Assembly: GCA_030427825.1 (NCBI GenBank)
Contig: JAUICO010000033.1
Location: forward strand, 1 to 43,486
Length of the DNA: 43,486 nucleotides
Direction: 5' to 3'
From: a bacterium
GTDB lineage: Bacteria; Myxococcota_A; Bradymonadia; REDH01
In this document: piece after piece, positions 25,317 through 34,573 of the stretch
How the letters are laid out: every line of letters begins with the position of its first letter
Position numbering within the stretch: position 1 is the stretch's first letter
The notes under the pieces: generated by a model
What the model was told of the DNA's origin: nothing
What the model saw: only the letters and a program-made list of their open reading frames with translations
Database searches by the model: none
Translations under genes and position numbers: made by a program

Positions 25317-27614
25317 TCAGTCGAGCAGCGTCACGTACTTCAGGATCACCTTCTTCTCGCCGACTTCAGGGAAGTCGATTGTGAGGCGGACGCGCTCGCC
25401 GGTGCGATCTGCGTCAACGATCTTTCCGGCTCCGAAGAGTTTGTGCTCGGCGAATCGGCCGACATACGCTGCGGCGGACCGCTGCGCCGCATCCGGATAG
25501 TAGGCATCGTCAAAGACCACGCCGTCGTCGGGAACTTCGACCGCCGGCCCGGGCACAGCTGATCCCTCGGAGTCTTGGTCGCGGCGCTCGTGCAGCGGTC
25601 GCTGGTCGAATTCGTCCCACTCAGAAGCAGCCCTGTGCTGTTGCCACGCCGCAGAGGGTTGGGGGCGATCCGTCCAGGAGAGGTCCGTCGTCGAGGACTC
25701 CGGCGCGAAGGTCAGCAGTTCAGTGGGCAGCTCAGCGAGAAAGGGGGACGCGTTCGTCGGAGAGCTTCGCCCGTAGAGGCGCCGTGAGCGTGCCGCGCTC
25801 AGGGTCAGCCCGTCCTTCGCGCGGGTCATTGCGACGTAGAGCAGACGCCGTTCCTCGGCGACATCGGCGGCGCTGCCGTGGCGTCGCTCCAGAGGAAAAA
25901 GCCCCTTCTCCAGCCCGGTAACGATCACGCGGGCGAACTCCAGCCCCTTGGCGGTGTGCACCGTCATCAACTGTACGCCGTCGCCGTCGTCGTCTGTCTC
26001 GTGACGCAGCGATGCGTACTCCAGAAACGCCGCGACGCTGCGGTCCTCTCCCTCTTCGGCAAACTCCCGCGCAGCGAGAAGTAGAGAGTCGACATTGAGA
26101 ATCCGGTCGTCGGCATTCTCACGGTCTGTCTCTGCAATCCAGGACAGGTATCCCGTACGCTCAAGAATCATCGTGAGCAGCTCGTGCGCAGTCGCATCGC
26201 CGGCCTCGGCGCGGGCGTCATCTAAGATCTCGCCGAGTTTCTTGAGCCCGGCGCGGGTCCGCCGATTGAGCCGTGTGGCCGTGCTGAGGAACTGTGGAAT
26301 CGACTCTACCAGCGACAGCCCCGTTGCAGCGAAGGCCTCCATGCGATCCAGAGTGCCTTTGCCCACGCCGCGGGTTGGAACGTTGACGATGCGACGAAAC
26401 GACGTGTTGTCATCCGGATTCACCACCACGCGCATCCACGCGATCAGGTCGCGTACCTCGCGCCGCTCAAAGAAGCTGGTGGCGCCGACAACACGGTGCG
26501 GGACGCCGGCGCCGCGCAGACGCTCCTCAAACACACGGCTCTGCGCGTTCGTGCGGTAGAAGATCGCGCAGTCATCCCAGCGGACGCCCAACTCTTCGCG
26601 CAACCCGAGGAGGGTTCTCGCCGCGAAGTCGGCTTCTTCACGCTCGTCGGCGGCGATGAACACCTGCACCGGTGTCGTGCCTTCGCGATGAGCGCGCATC
26701 TTCTTGGGCAGCCGATCCGGGAGCCGCTCGACCACACAATGGGCGGCACCGAGGATTGGAGGCTGTGAACGGTAATTGGTCTCCAACGCCACGGTCGTCA
26801 CGTCCGTGAACTCCCGAATGAAGCGTTGCACGTTTTCTACCGTCGCACCCCGCCACGCGTAGATCGCCTGGTCATCATCGCCGACCGCGACGACGTTTTC
26901 GCTGTCTCCCGCGAGCAGCTGGACGAGTCTGAACTGCGCTTCGTTTGTGTCCTGGAATTCATCGACCATCAGGTGCGAGATTCGTCCGCGAATCATGCTT
27001 CGAAAGTCGGAGTTGTCTTCCAGCGTGTGCACGGTGCGCGCGATGAGGTCACCGAAATCGAGGGCGTTCGCCCGCAGAAGCTCGTGCTGATAGCACTCGA
27101 ACAACTCGGCGAAGGCTTCTGCGTCGTTGCCGCGGGCCTCCTGCTGTACGTCGACGATTCGCGCAGCCCGTTGTTTGTTTGCTTCGATTCGGCGAACGAA
27201 ATCCCGTCCGGCCGCCATATCGTGAGGCAGGCTGAGCTCGCGGCAGAGATGGCGGACCAGCGAGAGCCGGTCGGCGTCATCGTAGATACTGAACCCGGAG
27301 CGCAGGCCGAACTGGTGCGGCCAGAAGCGCATCCATCGCGCACAGCTGCTGTGAAATGTGGACACGGAACGAAGATCCATGTCGCCCAGCTCTTCTGCGA
27401 TGCGTTCGCGCATCTCCCGCGCGGCGCGGTTGGTGAATGTCACCGCAACGATCGATCTCGAGCCGGCGTGTCCTTCGCGCACGAGCCGCGAGAAGCGACG
27501 GGTAATGACTCGCGTCTTCCCGCTGCCCGCACCGGCGAGGACCAGCATTGGCCCTTCGTTGTGGGCGACAGCGAGCGCCTGCTGTGGGTTCAATTGGAGC
27601 ATGTCACTGCTCAT
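25317..27614 (-). CDS. UvrD/PcrA-type ATP-dependent DNA helicase
   Basis: Superfamily 1A 3'-5' helicase of 765 residues, acting in nucleotide excision or mismatch repair and fork processing. Motifs in order: Q motif LNPQQALAV, Walker A LAGAGSGKTRVITRR, Ia VTFTNRAAREMRERI, II DEFQDTNEAQF, III VGDDDQAIYAWRGA, IV LETNYRSQPPIL, V VQLMTVHTAKGLEF, VI YVAMTRAKDGL. The C-terminus (HKLFGAGKIVDADRTGERVRL) matches the Tudor-like domain of PcrA/UvrD that binds RNA polymerase. The start may be ATG 27614 or the ATG four codons later. UvrD, PcrA and Rep cannot be fully separated without a tree. Confidence 0.96.
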   Translation of the reverse strand: MSSDMLQLNPQQALAVAHNEGPMLVLAGAGSGKTRVITRRFSRLVREGHAGSRSIVAVTFTNRAAREMRERIAEELGDMDLRSVSTFHSSCARWMRFWPHQFGLRSGFSIYDDADRLSLVRHLCRELSLPHDMAAGRDFVRRIEANKQRAARIVDVQQEARGNDAEAFAELFECYQHELLRANALDFGDLIARTVHTLEDNSDFRSMIRGRISHLMVDEFQDTNEAQFRLVQLLAGDSENVVAVGDDDQAIYAWRGATVENVQRFIREFTDVTTVALETNYRSQPPILGAAHCVVERLPDRLPKKMRAHREGTTPVQVFIAADEREEADFAARTLLGLREELGVRWDDCAIFYRTNAQSRVFEERLRGAGVPHRVVGATSFFERREVRDLIAWMRVVVNPDDNTSFRRIVNVPTRGVGKGTLDRMEAFAATGLSLVESIPQFLSTATRLNRRTRAGLKKLGEILDDARAEAGDATAHELLTMILERTGYLSWIAETDRENADDRILNVDSLLLAAREFAEEGEDRSVAAFLEYASLRHETDDDGDGVQLMTVHTAKGLEFARVIVTGLEKGLFPLERRHGSAADVAEERRLLYVAMTRAKDGLTLSAARSRRLYGRSSPTNASPFLAELPTELLTFAPESSTTDLSWTDRPQPSAAWQQHRAASEWDEFDQRPLHERRDQDSEGSAVPGPAVEVPDDGVVFDDAYYPDAAQRSAAAYVGRFAEHKLFGAGKIVDADRTGERVRLTIDFPEVGEKKVILKYVTLLD

Positions 27615-27681
27615 TAGCGCAGTGGTGCTCGCTGTCTACCTGGACGAGACCCGTGCCGAACCTGCAGGTCCGGCCGCCAGT

Positions 27682-28647
27682 TCAGGGCGGCAACATGCCT
27701 GCGTTGATGCGCCTGGCGGTCGTGTGCGCGTCGATGGCTGACCATGCATGGGGCAGCATGCCGAGCAGCATGCCGAAGGAGCCGGCTACCGAGTAGAACA
27801 TGCTCGTGAGGAAGAAGAACACGAGCGCCTTGCCGACTTCATTGTTGTAGAGCTGGCCGGCGCCCGGAATCACGCTGAGCAGCAGCGCCATCGTAGCGTT
27901 GCGACGCGTCGGGCCACCGCCGGCGTTGCCATGCCAGCGTTGCGGCTGCTGGTAGCCGCGTCGATACGGCACCATCGACTGTTGCGGGGGCACAGGCCCA
28001 TTCTGTCCGTAATAGGGCGGTTGCGGCTGCCCCGCAGCGTGTGGCGGCTGCTGATATCCCGGCTGCTGGTAGCCGGGTGGCTGATATCCCGGAGGCGGTG
28101 CGGCGCCATACGGTCCGAAGCCCTGCGGCGGATATCCCGGCTGCTGCGGGTATGGCGCACCCTGGTGCGGCGGATGTCCCGGTCCGGGAGCGCCGGGTGC
28201 CGCGTTCTGACCGGGCCAGGGTCCCCGTGGGGGGCCGTAGGACGGTGCGCCGTGGGCTCCCGGTTGCGGAGGTCCACCGTACTGGGCTCCACCGTATTGG
28301 GGTCCACCGTACTGGGGTCCACCGTACTGGGGTCCACCCGTGGCTTGCGGGCGAGCCCACTGCCCGCTGCGCTCGCTCGGCAGCGGCATCGCTCCATCAT
28401 CGATCTGGGAATCCGGGTTGCCGCTGAAGACACCACCGGCGGAGCGACCGGGAACGAAGTAGAAGAGGTTTCCGTCGTCGTCGCTGTCCAGTTCGAGAAT
28501 GCCGCGCGTAACAAGCTCGTCCAGCCCGCGCTCTGCCTGCTGTTCTGAGATTCCGAGCTCGGCGCCGACGCGCCCGCAGGTCAGGTGCGCGACCTGGTGT
28601 CTTGCGATCAACTGATTGATCGCCTGTTCGAAACTTCGACTGTCCAT
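27682..28647 (-). CDS. Winged-helix / TM2-like membrane protein with QYGG repeat linker
   Basis: A 321-residue protein of unknown role with three parts. Residues 1-65 look like a winged-helix unit (RHQVAHLTCGRVGAELGISE, AERGLDELVTRGILELD). Residues about 95-245 are a Gly/Pro/Gln/Tyr-rich disordered linker containing tandem GGPQY units and PGYQQ motifs. The C-terminal part (about 250-321) has two hydrophobic segments with LSVIPGAGQLYNNEVGKALVFF, typical of TM2-like domains that form a hairpin in the inner membrane. It sits between the helicase and glmS on the same strand, without clear functional connection. Confidence 0.8.
   Translation of the reverse strand: MDSRSFEQAINQLIARHQVAHLTCGRVGAELGISEQQAERGLDELVTRGILELDSDDDGNLFYFVPGRSAGGVFSGNPDSQIDDGAMPLPSERSGQWARPQATGGPQYGGPQYGGPQYGGAQYGGPPQPGAHGAPSYGPPRGPWPGQNAAPGAPGPGHPPHQGAPYPQQPGYPPQGFGPYGAAPPPGYQPPGYQQPGYQQPPHAAGQPQPPYYGQNGPVPPQQSMVPYRRGYQQPQRWHGNAGGGPTRRNATMALLLSVIPGAGQLYNNEVGKALVFFFLTSMFYSVAGSFGMLLGMLPHAWSAIDAHTTARRINAGMLPP
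28271..28339 (-). repeat. 15-bp in-frame tandem repeat (GGPQY units)
   Basis: Four 15-base units (28271-28285, 28286-28300, 28301-28315, 28316-28330) and a partial fifth lie in the linker of the TM2-like protein. Units 1, 3 and 4 are identical and unit 2 differs by two bases. Such near-perfect copies encode a changeable number of GGPQY motifs, so length variation by slippage between strains is likely. Confidence 0.9.
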
Positions 28648-28786
28648 CGGCGTGCATGCTCACTGTTCAGGCGCGATCACACGAGGCCAACATATACGAT
28701 GTGGCGCCGTATTCCGACCGCGCATGAACGAAGCTAGGATCGTGCAGTCCGAAGTAAAGCTACATTCTCTGCGACTCTGCATCCGG

Positions 28787-28814
28787 ACCTGCCCGGCGGC
28801 CGAGGCGGGCAGGT
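28787..28814 (-). terminator. glmS: Hairpin after glmS
   Basis: ACCTGCCCG (28787-28795) and CGGGCAGGT (28806-28814) form a perfect 9-bp stem with a 10-base loop, beginning 3 bases after the glmS stop. There is no T run on the minus strand, so it may terminate weakly or protect the transcript end. Confidence 0.5.
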
Positions 28815-28817
28815 GCT

Positions 28818-30647
28818 CTATTCGACCGTCACGCTCTTCGCGAGGTTTCGCGGCTGATCGATGTCCGTGCCTTTGATGTCGGCGATGCAGTACGAGAGCA
28901 GCTGCAGCGGGATCACGGTGACGAGCGGCTGCAGAAGCTCGGGCACCTCCGGGATCGTCATGACGTCGTCAGCGTGGCGAAGGACGTCGCCGGCGGGCTC
29001 TGAAGTGACGGCGATTACCCGGCCGCCGCGCGCTTTTACCTCTTCGAGGTTCGAGAGCACTTTCTCGTAGTGCTCATTGCGCGGAGCCACGACAACCACC
29101 GGCAGGTCGTCATCGATGAGGGCGATCGGACCATGCTTCATCTCGCCTGCAGCGTAGCCTTCGGCGTGAATGTAGCTGATCTCCTTGAGCTTCAGCGCAC
29201 CTTCCAGGGCGATCGGGAACTGCATGCCACGGCCAAGGAAGAGGAAGCTGTGCACGTCGACATAGTTTCGGGCGAACTCGCGAATTCGCGCCTCGTCCTG
29301 AATACACTTCTCAATCTGACCCGGGATGCGTCGCAGTCCCTCAAGCAACTCGATTCGCTCGGCCGGCTCCTGCGTGCCGCGCTCCTGCGCGAGCCAGATG
29401 GCCAGCAGATACAGGGCAACAAGCTGAGTCGTGAACGCCTTGGTCGACGCCACGCCGATCTCAGGGCCCGCGTGGGTGTAGATGGTGCCCTCGCAGACGC
29501 GGGTGAGCGTCGACTCGATGACATTGCAGATCGCGATCGCCTTCGCACCGCGCCGCTTGGCTTCGGCAACTGCCGCGAGCGTATCGGCGGTCTCGCCGCT
29601 CTGCGAAATCGCGACAATCAGTGTCCCTTCGCCGATGACCGGGTCCCGGTAGCGGAACTCGCTCGCCAGATCGACTTCGACCGGAACGCGGGCCAGCTTC
29701 TCGATCGCGTATCGGCCTACCATTCCCGCGTGATACGAAGTGCCGCACGCCAGAATGATGATGCGCTTCACAGACGAAAGCACTTCATCGTCGAGTGCCA
29801 TGTCGGGGAAGTGCACGTGGTTCGTTTCCAGGGAGACGCGCCCACGCATCGTGTCGATGATGCGATCGGGCTGCTCGTGAATCTCCTTGAGCATGAAGTG
29901 CTTGTAGCCCTGCTTTTCGGCTGAGACCGGATCCCAGAGGATTCGCTTCGCCGTGTGCGTGACCGGTGCGCCGCTGGTATCGCTGAACTCCACGGAGTCC
30001 CTGCGAATTACCGCGAAGTCGCCGTCGTTCATGAAGACCACGTCACGGGTGTGCATCATGATCGCCGGAACATCGCTCGCAGCGAAGTTCTCGCCGTCAC
30101 CGAGGCCTACGATGAGGGGTGACGCCTGACGGGCGGCCACCATGAGGTCCGGTTCGTCAGCGTTCATCACGACAACAGCGTACGAGCCCCGAACCTGAGC
30201 CATCGTGTTGCGTACGGCCTCAAGCAGGCTGTCTGTCTTCGGTCGCTCGCGCGCGACAAGGTGCGCAATGATCTCCGTGTCGGTTTCACTCTCGAACCGG
30301 TCACCGCCGGCTTCCAGCTCGTCGCGCAGCTCCATGTGGTTCTCGATGATGCCGTTGTGAACAACGACAAAGCCGTCGACCATGTGCGGGTGGGCGTTGG
30401 CTTCGCTGGGGCGTCCATGAGTTGCCCAGCGGGTATGGCCGATGCCCACCGTGCCGTGCAGCGGCGTGTCGCGAAATGCGCGCTCGAGGTTGGCCAGCTT
30501 GCCCTCGGCACGCACGCGCTCCACACCGTTTGTTGTGTGAATGGCGACGCCTGCGCTGTCGTACCCGCGGTATTCGAGGCGTCGCAGGCCGTCGATCAGG
30601 ATGTCACCGCATTCACGTGTTCCGGCATAGCCGACGATTCCGCACAT
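28818..30647 (-). CDS. glmS: Glutamine-fructose-6-phosphate aminotransferase (isomerizing)
   Basis: First enzyme of UDP-GlcNAc synthesis: makes glucosamine-6-phosphate from fructose-6-phosphate and glutamine. It has 609 residues. The N-terminal glutaminase starts with catalytic Cys2 in MCGIVGYAG and contains LEYRGYDSAGVA, GIGHTRWATHG and VVHNGIIEN. Two SIS sugar-isomerase domains follow (ILACGTSYHAGM, AISQSGETADTLAA, GVASTKAFTTQL), ending in the family-typical DQPRNLAKSVTVE. GGAG lies 7 bases before the start. A GlmU-like pyrophosphorylase of the same pathway lies about 500 bases upstream on the same strand. No glmS ribozyme was seen in the 99-base leader. Confidence 0.98.
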   Translation of the reverse strand: MCGIVGYAGTRECGDILIDGLRRLEYRGYDSAGVAIHTTNGVERVRAEGKLANLERAFRDTPLHGTVGIGHTRWATHGRPSEANAHPHMVDGFVVVHNGIIENHMELRDELEAGGDRFESETDTEIIAHLVARERPKTDSLLEAVRNTMAQVRGSYAVVVMNADEPDLMVAARQASPLIVGLGDGENFAASDVPAIMMHTRDVVFMNDGDFAVIRRDSVEFSDTSGAPVTHTAKRILWDPVSAEKQGYKHFMLKEIHEQPDRIIDTMRGRVSLETNHVHFPDMALDDEVLSSVKRIIILACGTSYHAGMVGRYAIEKLARVPVEVDLASEFRYRDPVIGEGTLIVAISQSGETADTLAAVAEAKRRGAKAIAICNVIESTLTRVCEGTIYTHAGPEIGVASTKAFTTQLVALYLLAIWLAQERGTQEPAERIELLEGLRRIPGQIEKCIQDEARIREFARNYVDVHSFLFLGRGMQFPIALEGALKLKEISYIHAEGYAAGEMKHGPIALIDDDLPVVVVAPRNEHYEKVLSNLEEVKARGGRVIAVTSEPAGDVLRHADDVMTIPEVPELLQPLVTVIPLQLLSYCIADIKGTDIDQPRNLAKSVTVE

Positions 30648-30746
30648 CAGGTGCTCCGCTTCTTACATGGTCTGGGAAGTCGCACGGGCTAGCGCCCGAG
30701 ACTTCGACTCGCAAGCGAAGAACGCCCGCAGTGAGGCTTCACGGGC

Positions 30747-31028
30747 TCAGCTCTGCTGTCGAGCACGAAGCGTATGCTCCATATCGAGCTTGTGCAGAAT
30801 GCCGAAGGCCAGCACCTGCGCGGCATGCATCGCGGGGCTGCCGCCTACTTCGCGGATCAGACCCCGATAGAAGGGAAGCTCAAGCAGATGTGCCGCCGGC
30901 AGGGCGATCCCGACGATGCGGCCGATGTGCGCTGCGGGTACGGCGTCAGGCGCTATCCAGGAAGCGACGCCCCACGTGATCGTCACCAGAGTGACCGTCT
31001 TACCGAGAACGATTGCAGTACGCGCCAT
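30747..31028 (-). CDS. Small membrane protein, DUF1145-like
   Basis: A 93-residue protein with two or three hydrophobic segments. The start ATG 31028 has GGAG at 7 bases (an ATG at 31073 lacks one). The layout LGKTVTLVTITWGVASWI, then a segment with HLLELPFYRGLIREVGG and a C-terminal VLAFGILHKLDM, resembles DUF1145 (YhhL-type) proteins. Function unknown. It lies between the GlmU-like gene and glmS on the same strand, but nothing in it suggests a sugar-pathway role. Confidence 0.7.
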   Translation of the reverse strand: MARTAIVLGKTVTLVTITWGVASWIAPDAVPAAHIGRIVGIALPAAHLLELPFYRGLIREVGGSPAMHAAQVLAFGILHKLDMEHTLRARQQS

Positions 31029-31107
31029 TCGATATCTCCAGCTGGTTGAAACTCTCTCATGTGACCTGTTCACCGCGGCACAATAGTCGTCGGCGTGACT
31101 TTTCGCA

Positions 31108-31122
31108 TCGCCGATACGGCGA
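31108..31122 (-). terminator. Hairpin after the GlmU-like gene
   Basis: TCGCCG and CGGCGA form a 6-bp perfect stem with a 3-base loop, 10 bases after the stop of the pyrophosphorylase. It is followed on the minus strand by TGCGAAAAG rather than a T run. A weak terminator candidate; it also suggests that the gene really ends here. Confidence 0.33.
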
Positions 31123-31132
31123 AGGGGAGCGC

Positions 31133-32089
31133 CTACCTGTCACGCGCAACACGCGCGCCGGGTGGCACCACCGCGTTCTCCAGTCGGACACCGGCTTCGA
31201 TGTAGGCACCGGCGCCGATGCGGCACGCGCCGACGATCACCGCGCCGGGCTCAAGAGTGACGTTGTCTTCGATGACCGCGTCCACGTCGATCCAGGTCGA
31301 TGCGGGGTCGATCATCGTTACGCCGCCGAGCATGATCTCGCGGTTGCGCACATCGCGGGCGAGGGCGCAGGCTCGCGCCAGATCAGCCCGGTTGTTCACG
31401 CCGTGCAGTGCCTCCATGTCATCCGCGACGACTACTTCCGCGGGGAGACCCGCTGCGGCGGCCATGTGCACCAGATCAGTGAGGTAGAATTCGCCCTGAG
31501 CGTTGTCCGTGCTCACCGACTCCAACCCCCGCCGCAGGAAGTCTGCGTCCACGAGGTAGATGCCGATGTTCACTTCCTGAATCGCGCGAGTGGCCTCGTC
31601 GGCGTCTTTGAACTCGACGATCCGCTCAGCGGTACCGGCCTCGCTCCGCGTCAGGCGACCGTACTCCGCCGGATCCGCTGCGATGCCTGTCACCAGCGCC
31701 AGCGGGGACCGACTCTCGGCTTTCACCGCAACCAGATCGTGGATGAGCGACGCCGGCACGTTGGGCACGTCACCGTAGAGGATCAGCACGTCGCCTTCGT
31801 AGTTCTCGTAGGCCGGCCAGGCGCTGCGTACCGCGTCTGCTGTACCCTTCATTTCATGCTGAATGTGAAAGCTGATCGGTGCTGAGCCCCAGGCGTCGCG
31901 TGTCCACGCCTCGACAAGGTCAGCGCGGTATCCGACGACCAGCGCGACTTCTTCGCACTCGGCATCGACCGCGAGTTTGATCGGGTAATGTACCATGGGC
32001 CTGCCCAGCACCCTGTGCATCACTTTCGGAAGCTCTGAGCGCATGCGAGTGCCGAGTCCCGCGGCGAGTACAACTGCCCTGAATGCCAT
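31133..32089 (-). CDS. GlmU-like UDP-GlcNAc pyrophosphorylase lacking the acetyltransferase domain
   Basis: Nucleotidyltransferase predicted to make a UDP- (or other NDP-) sugar from a sugar-1-phosphate. The pyrophosphorylase domain (1-230) has the signature VVLAAGLGTRMRSELPKVMH, then QHEMKGTADAV, LYGDVP, FKDADEATRAIQEVNIGIY and EFYLTDLV, all as in GlmU. Only about five left-handed beta-helix turns follow (WIDVDAVIEDNVTLEPGAV), and the protein stops at 318 residues against about 456 in GlmU. The second-half acetyltransferase residues are missing. A hairpin follows the stop, and the next gene downstream is unrelated, so a recent frameshift is unlikely. Glucosamine-1-phosphate acetylation would need another enzyme. 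Confidence 0.88.
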   Translation of the reverse strand: MAFRAVVLAAGLGTRMRSELPKVMHRVLGRPMVHYPIKLAVDAECEEVALVVGYRADLVEAWTRDAWGSAPISFHIQHEMKGTADAVRSAWPAYENYEGDVLILYGDVPNVPASLIHDLVAVKAESRSPLALVTGIAADPAEYGRLTRSEAGTAERIVEFKDADEATRAIQEVNIGIYLVDADFLRRGLESVSTDNAQGEFYLTDLVHMAAAAGLPAEVVVADDMEALHGVNNRADLARACALARDVRNREIMLGGVTMIDPASTWIDVDAVIEDNVTLEPGAVIVGACRIGAGAYIEAGVRLENAVVPPGARVARDR

Positions 32090-32234
32090 GTCTGTTTCCC
32101 TGTCTGAGTGCTTCGAGTTGCGAGTGCAGACTCTTTACGCGTCTGCGGTCTGAATGTGCAGCTGTTCGTTGCGCCGTGGGCTCTTCACCGGCGCAGTTGC
32201 TCGTCGTCAGCCGGCAGGTTGCGACCGTCCACTG

Positions 32235-32259
32235 CGCAGCCCGCGTCGACGGGGCTGCG
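32235..32259 (-). terminator. Hairpin after the E1 dehydrogenase gene
   Basis: CGCAGCCC (32235-32242) and GGGCTGCG (32252-32259) form an 8-bp stem with a 9-base loop, about 22 bases after the stop at 32282. No T run follows. The remaining 190-base gap before the GlmU-like gene shows no other feature. Confidence 0.35.
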
Positions 32260-32281
32260 GGAGTCGCCTGCGCCTCGCTGC

Positions 32282-34486
32282 TCAGTACGCGGCGAGATCC
32301 CGCATCGCAGCCACGACGTCGTCCACCTGTGGAAGGATCGCGTTCTCAAGACCGGGCTCGTACGCCACGAAGGTGTCCAACGAGCCGATGCGTCGCACGG
32401 GGCCGTCCAGCCACTCAAAGAGCTCGTCGGCAACCCGTGCGCAGATCTCGGCGCCGTAGCCCCAGGAGCGGTGATCTTCGTGAACCATCAGGAACTTGCC
32501 GGTCTTCCTGACCGACTCTGCGATCGCCTCCCAGTCGTAGGGCGAGAGGGTGCGCAGATCGATGATCTCAGCGTCGATGTTCTCATCCTCAACGAGGCGC
32601 GCCGCTTTCATGGAACGCTGAACCAGTGAGCCGTAGGTGACCAGCGTGAGGTCGCTTCCCGGCCGCACGATGTTTGCTTTGCCGAAGGGGATCATGAAGT
32701 CCGGCCCCGGCCGCGGCGACTTGTTGTAGGTCTGGCGGTACAGGTGCTTCGGTTCAAGGAACATGACCGGATCGTCGCAGCGAATCGCTGTGCGCAGCAG
32801 GCCGTTTGCGTCCAGTGCCGTCGACGGCATCACGACGCGAAGCCCGGGAATGTGTGTGAACAACACCTCGCCGCTCTGGCTGTGGTAGGGCGCGCCGCCT
32901 TTGAGGTATCCGCCGATGGGTACACGCACCACGACGGGGGCGGACCAGTCGTTGTTTGATCGCCAGCGCAGATTGGCAAGCTCGTTGCGCAGCTGCTGGA
33001 ACGCCGGCCAGATGTAGTCAAAGAACTGGATCTCGACCACGGGCTTGAGGCCCCGCGACGCCATTCCGATCGCACGTCCTATGATGTTTGCTTCGGCCAG
33101 TGGTGTGTTAAACACGCGCGCTGATCCAAACTCTCGCTGCAGGCCGTGGGTCACTTTGAAGACGCCGCCCTTTCCGGCAACGTCCTCAATGTGTTCGTCC
33201 CGGGAGACGTCCGCGACATCCTCGCCAAACATGACGATCGTCGGGTCCCGTCGCATCTCGCCCGCCAGACAGTCGTTCAGAAGGTCCACCATGGTGCCGG
33301 CGTTATCATCAGCGAACTCTGCTTCCGTACGGAACGCTTCCGAACACGGGTCTACCGTCGGCGAATACACAAACTTGAGTGCATCTTCGGCCGCGGGGGT
33401 GGCCTCCTGCAGCGCCTCGTCGACCGCATGCAGAATCTGCCCGTCGATCTCGGCGCGAATGGTCTCGATCTGTGCTTCGGTCGCGTAGCCTTCTTCCACA
33501 AGCCACCGCGGAAGCCGCTCGAATGGGTCCCGCCGCTGGTCCACTTCACGCTCTGCCGCCGTTCGGTAGGCGGCCTCGTTGTCGGACATCGAGTGGGAAT
33601 AGGGTCGAACCACATGGGCATGAATCAGCGCCGGCCCGCGGCCGCTGCGAGCGTGCTCGAATGCACGCGCGGTACCCTTCTGGGTGTCAAAGACATCCGT
33701 CCCGTCCACCTCGATCACCTCAAGGTTCGGAAAGCCGGTCATGAGCTTCGAGATGGAACCGCCTGCGGTCTGTACCTCGACGGGGACTGAGATCGCGTAT
33801 CCGTTGTCCTGGATGAGGTACACGACCGGGAGCTTGAGGTTGCAGGCGGTGTTCATCGACTCCCAGAACTCGCCTTCGCTGGTTGTTCCCTCGCCGCTGC
33901 AGACGAGCACGACGCCGTCGTCGTCGAAGTGGTCGTGACGGTCTCTCAACTGGGCGACTGCGTGCGTGATGCGCGATACTTCAGCGGCGCCGCAGGCGTG
34001 CAGAAACTGCGTGCCGGTGCAGGACGAGGACGCGAAGATATTCAGCGAGCGCGTGCCCCAGTGCGAAGGCATCTGGCGGCCGCCTGAGCTGGGGTCGGCG
34101 GCGGCGCCCATGCCCTGCATGAACATCTCCTTGGCTGTCATACCCACCGTCAGGCACAGGGCCCGGTCGCGGTAGTAGGGTACGGTCAGATCCCGGCCGG
34201 GGCGGATCATGCGACCGGCGATGATCTGCGGGATTTCGTGTCCGGCACCGGAGATCTGAAAGTAGATGCGGTTCTGTCGCTTCAGCGCGATTTCACGGTC
34301 GTCGATGCGACGTGAAAGGTAGAGGGTACGGTAGATATCGACGAGGTCGTCGGCTCCGAGCCCCGCGACAGCGTGCGGCGATCCGGTCGTCTTCTTTCCG
34401 GCGCCGCGTCGCTTCGAGGTGCTGCCCTTCGAGCCGCGCACCGGTGCCTTACCCGCCGTGGAATCACCTGCCCCGGAATCACTCAT
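32282..34486 (-). CDS. Single-chain alpha+beta E1 of a 2-oxoacid dehydrogenase complex
   Basis: Thiamine-diphosphate-dependent decarboxylase (E1) of a branched-chain 2-oxoacid or related dehydrogenase, 734 residues. The start is ATG 34486, 6 bases after a perfect AGGAGG (34492-34499 on the minus strand). After a Lys/Ser-rich lead (1-40), an alpha part (about 45-360) carries GAGHEIPQI and the TPP motif [15 protein letters not shown] ending QDNGYAIS. A beta part (about 380-735) carries [31 protein letters not shown] and [18 protein letters not shown] sequence. The two chains, usually separate, are fused in one frame. No E2 or E3 gene is in the window. Confidence 0.93.
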   Translation of the reverse strand: MSDSGAGDSTAGKAPVRGSKGSTSKRRGAGKKTTGSPHAVAGLGADDLVDIYRTLYLSRRIDDREIALKRQNRIYFQISGAGHEIPQIIAGRMIRPGRDLTVPYYRDRALCLTVGMTAKEMFMQGMGAAADPSSGGRQMPSHWGTRSLNIFASSSCTGTQFLHACGAAEVSRITHAVAQLRDRHDHFDDDGVVLVCSGEGTTSEGEFWESMNTACNLKLPVVYLIQDNGYAISVPVEVQTAGGSISKLMTGFPNLEVIEVDGTDVFDTQKGTARAFEHARSGRGPALIHAHVVRPYSHSMSDNEAAYRTAAEREVDQRRDPFERLPRWLVEEGYATEAQIETIRAEIDGQILHAVDEALQEATPAAEDALKFVYSPTVDPCSEAFRTEAEFADDNAGTMVDLLNDCLAGEMRRDPTIVMFGEDVADVSRDEHIEDVAGKGGVFKVTHGLQREFGSARVFNTPLAEANIIGRAIGMASRGLKPVVEIQFFDYIWPAFQQLRNELANLRWRSNNDWSAPVVVRVPIGGYLKGGAPYHSQSGEVLFTHIPGLRVVMPSTALDANGLLRTAIRCDDPVMFLEPKHLYRQTYNKSPRPGPDFMIPFGKANIVRPGSDLTLVTYGSLVQRSMKAARLVEDENIDAEIIDLRTLSPYDWEAIAESVRKTGKFLMVHEDHRSWGYGAEICARVADELFEWLDGPVRRIGSLDTFVAYEPGLENAILPQVDDVVAAMRDLAAY

Positions 34487-34573
34487 CATGCACCTCCTGT
34501 TTCCCCATGGAATGAGCTATCGTCACAATAACCCCAATTCAAGCGCGAACATGCGCGAACACCGGTTCCGGGA

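Noticed and set aside
28041..28427. Possible CRISPR-like short repeats
   Set aside because: Units are in-frame codon repeats without spacers, explained by the GGPQY protein linker.
30548..30746. glmS ribozyme or riboswitch
   Set aside because: The leader is only 99 bases and lacks the conserved ribozyme core; glmS ribozymes are mainly from Firmicutes.
31080..31140. Frameshift explaining the short GlmU-like protein
   Set aside because: No reading frame downstream resembles beta-helix repeats; a hairpin and then a DUF1145-like gene follow within 105 bases.
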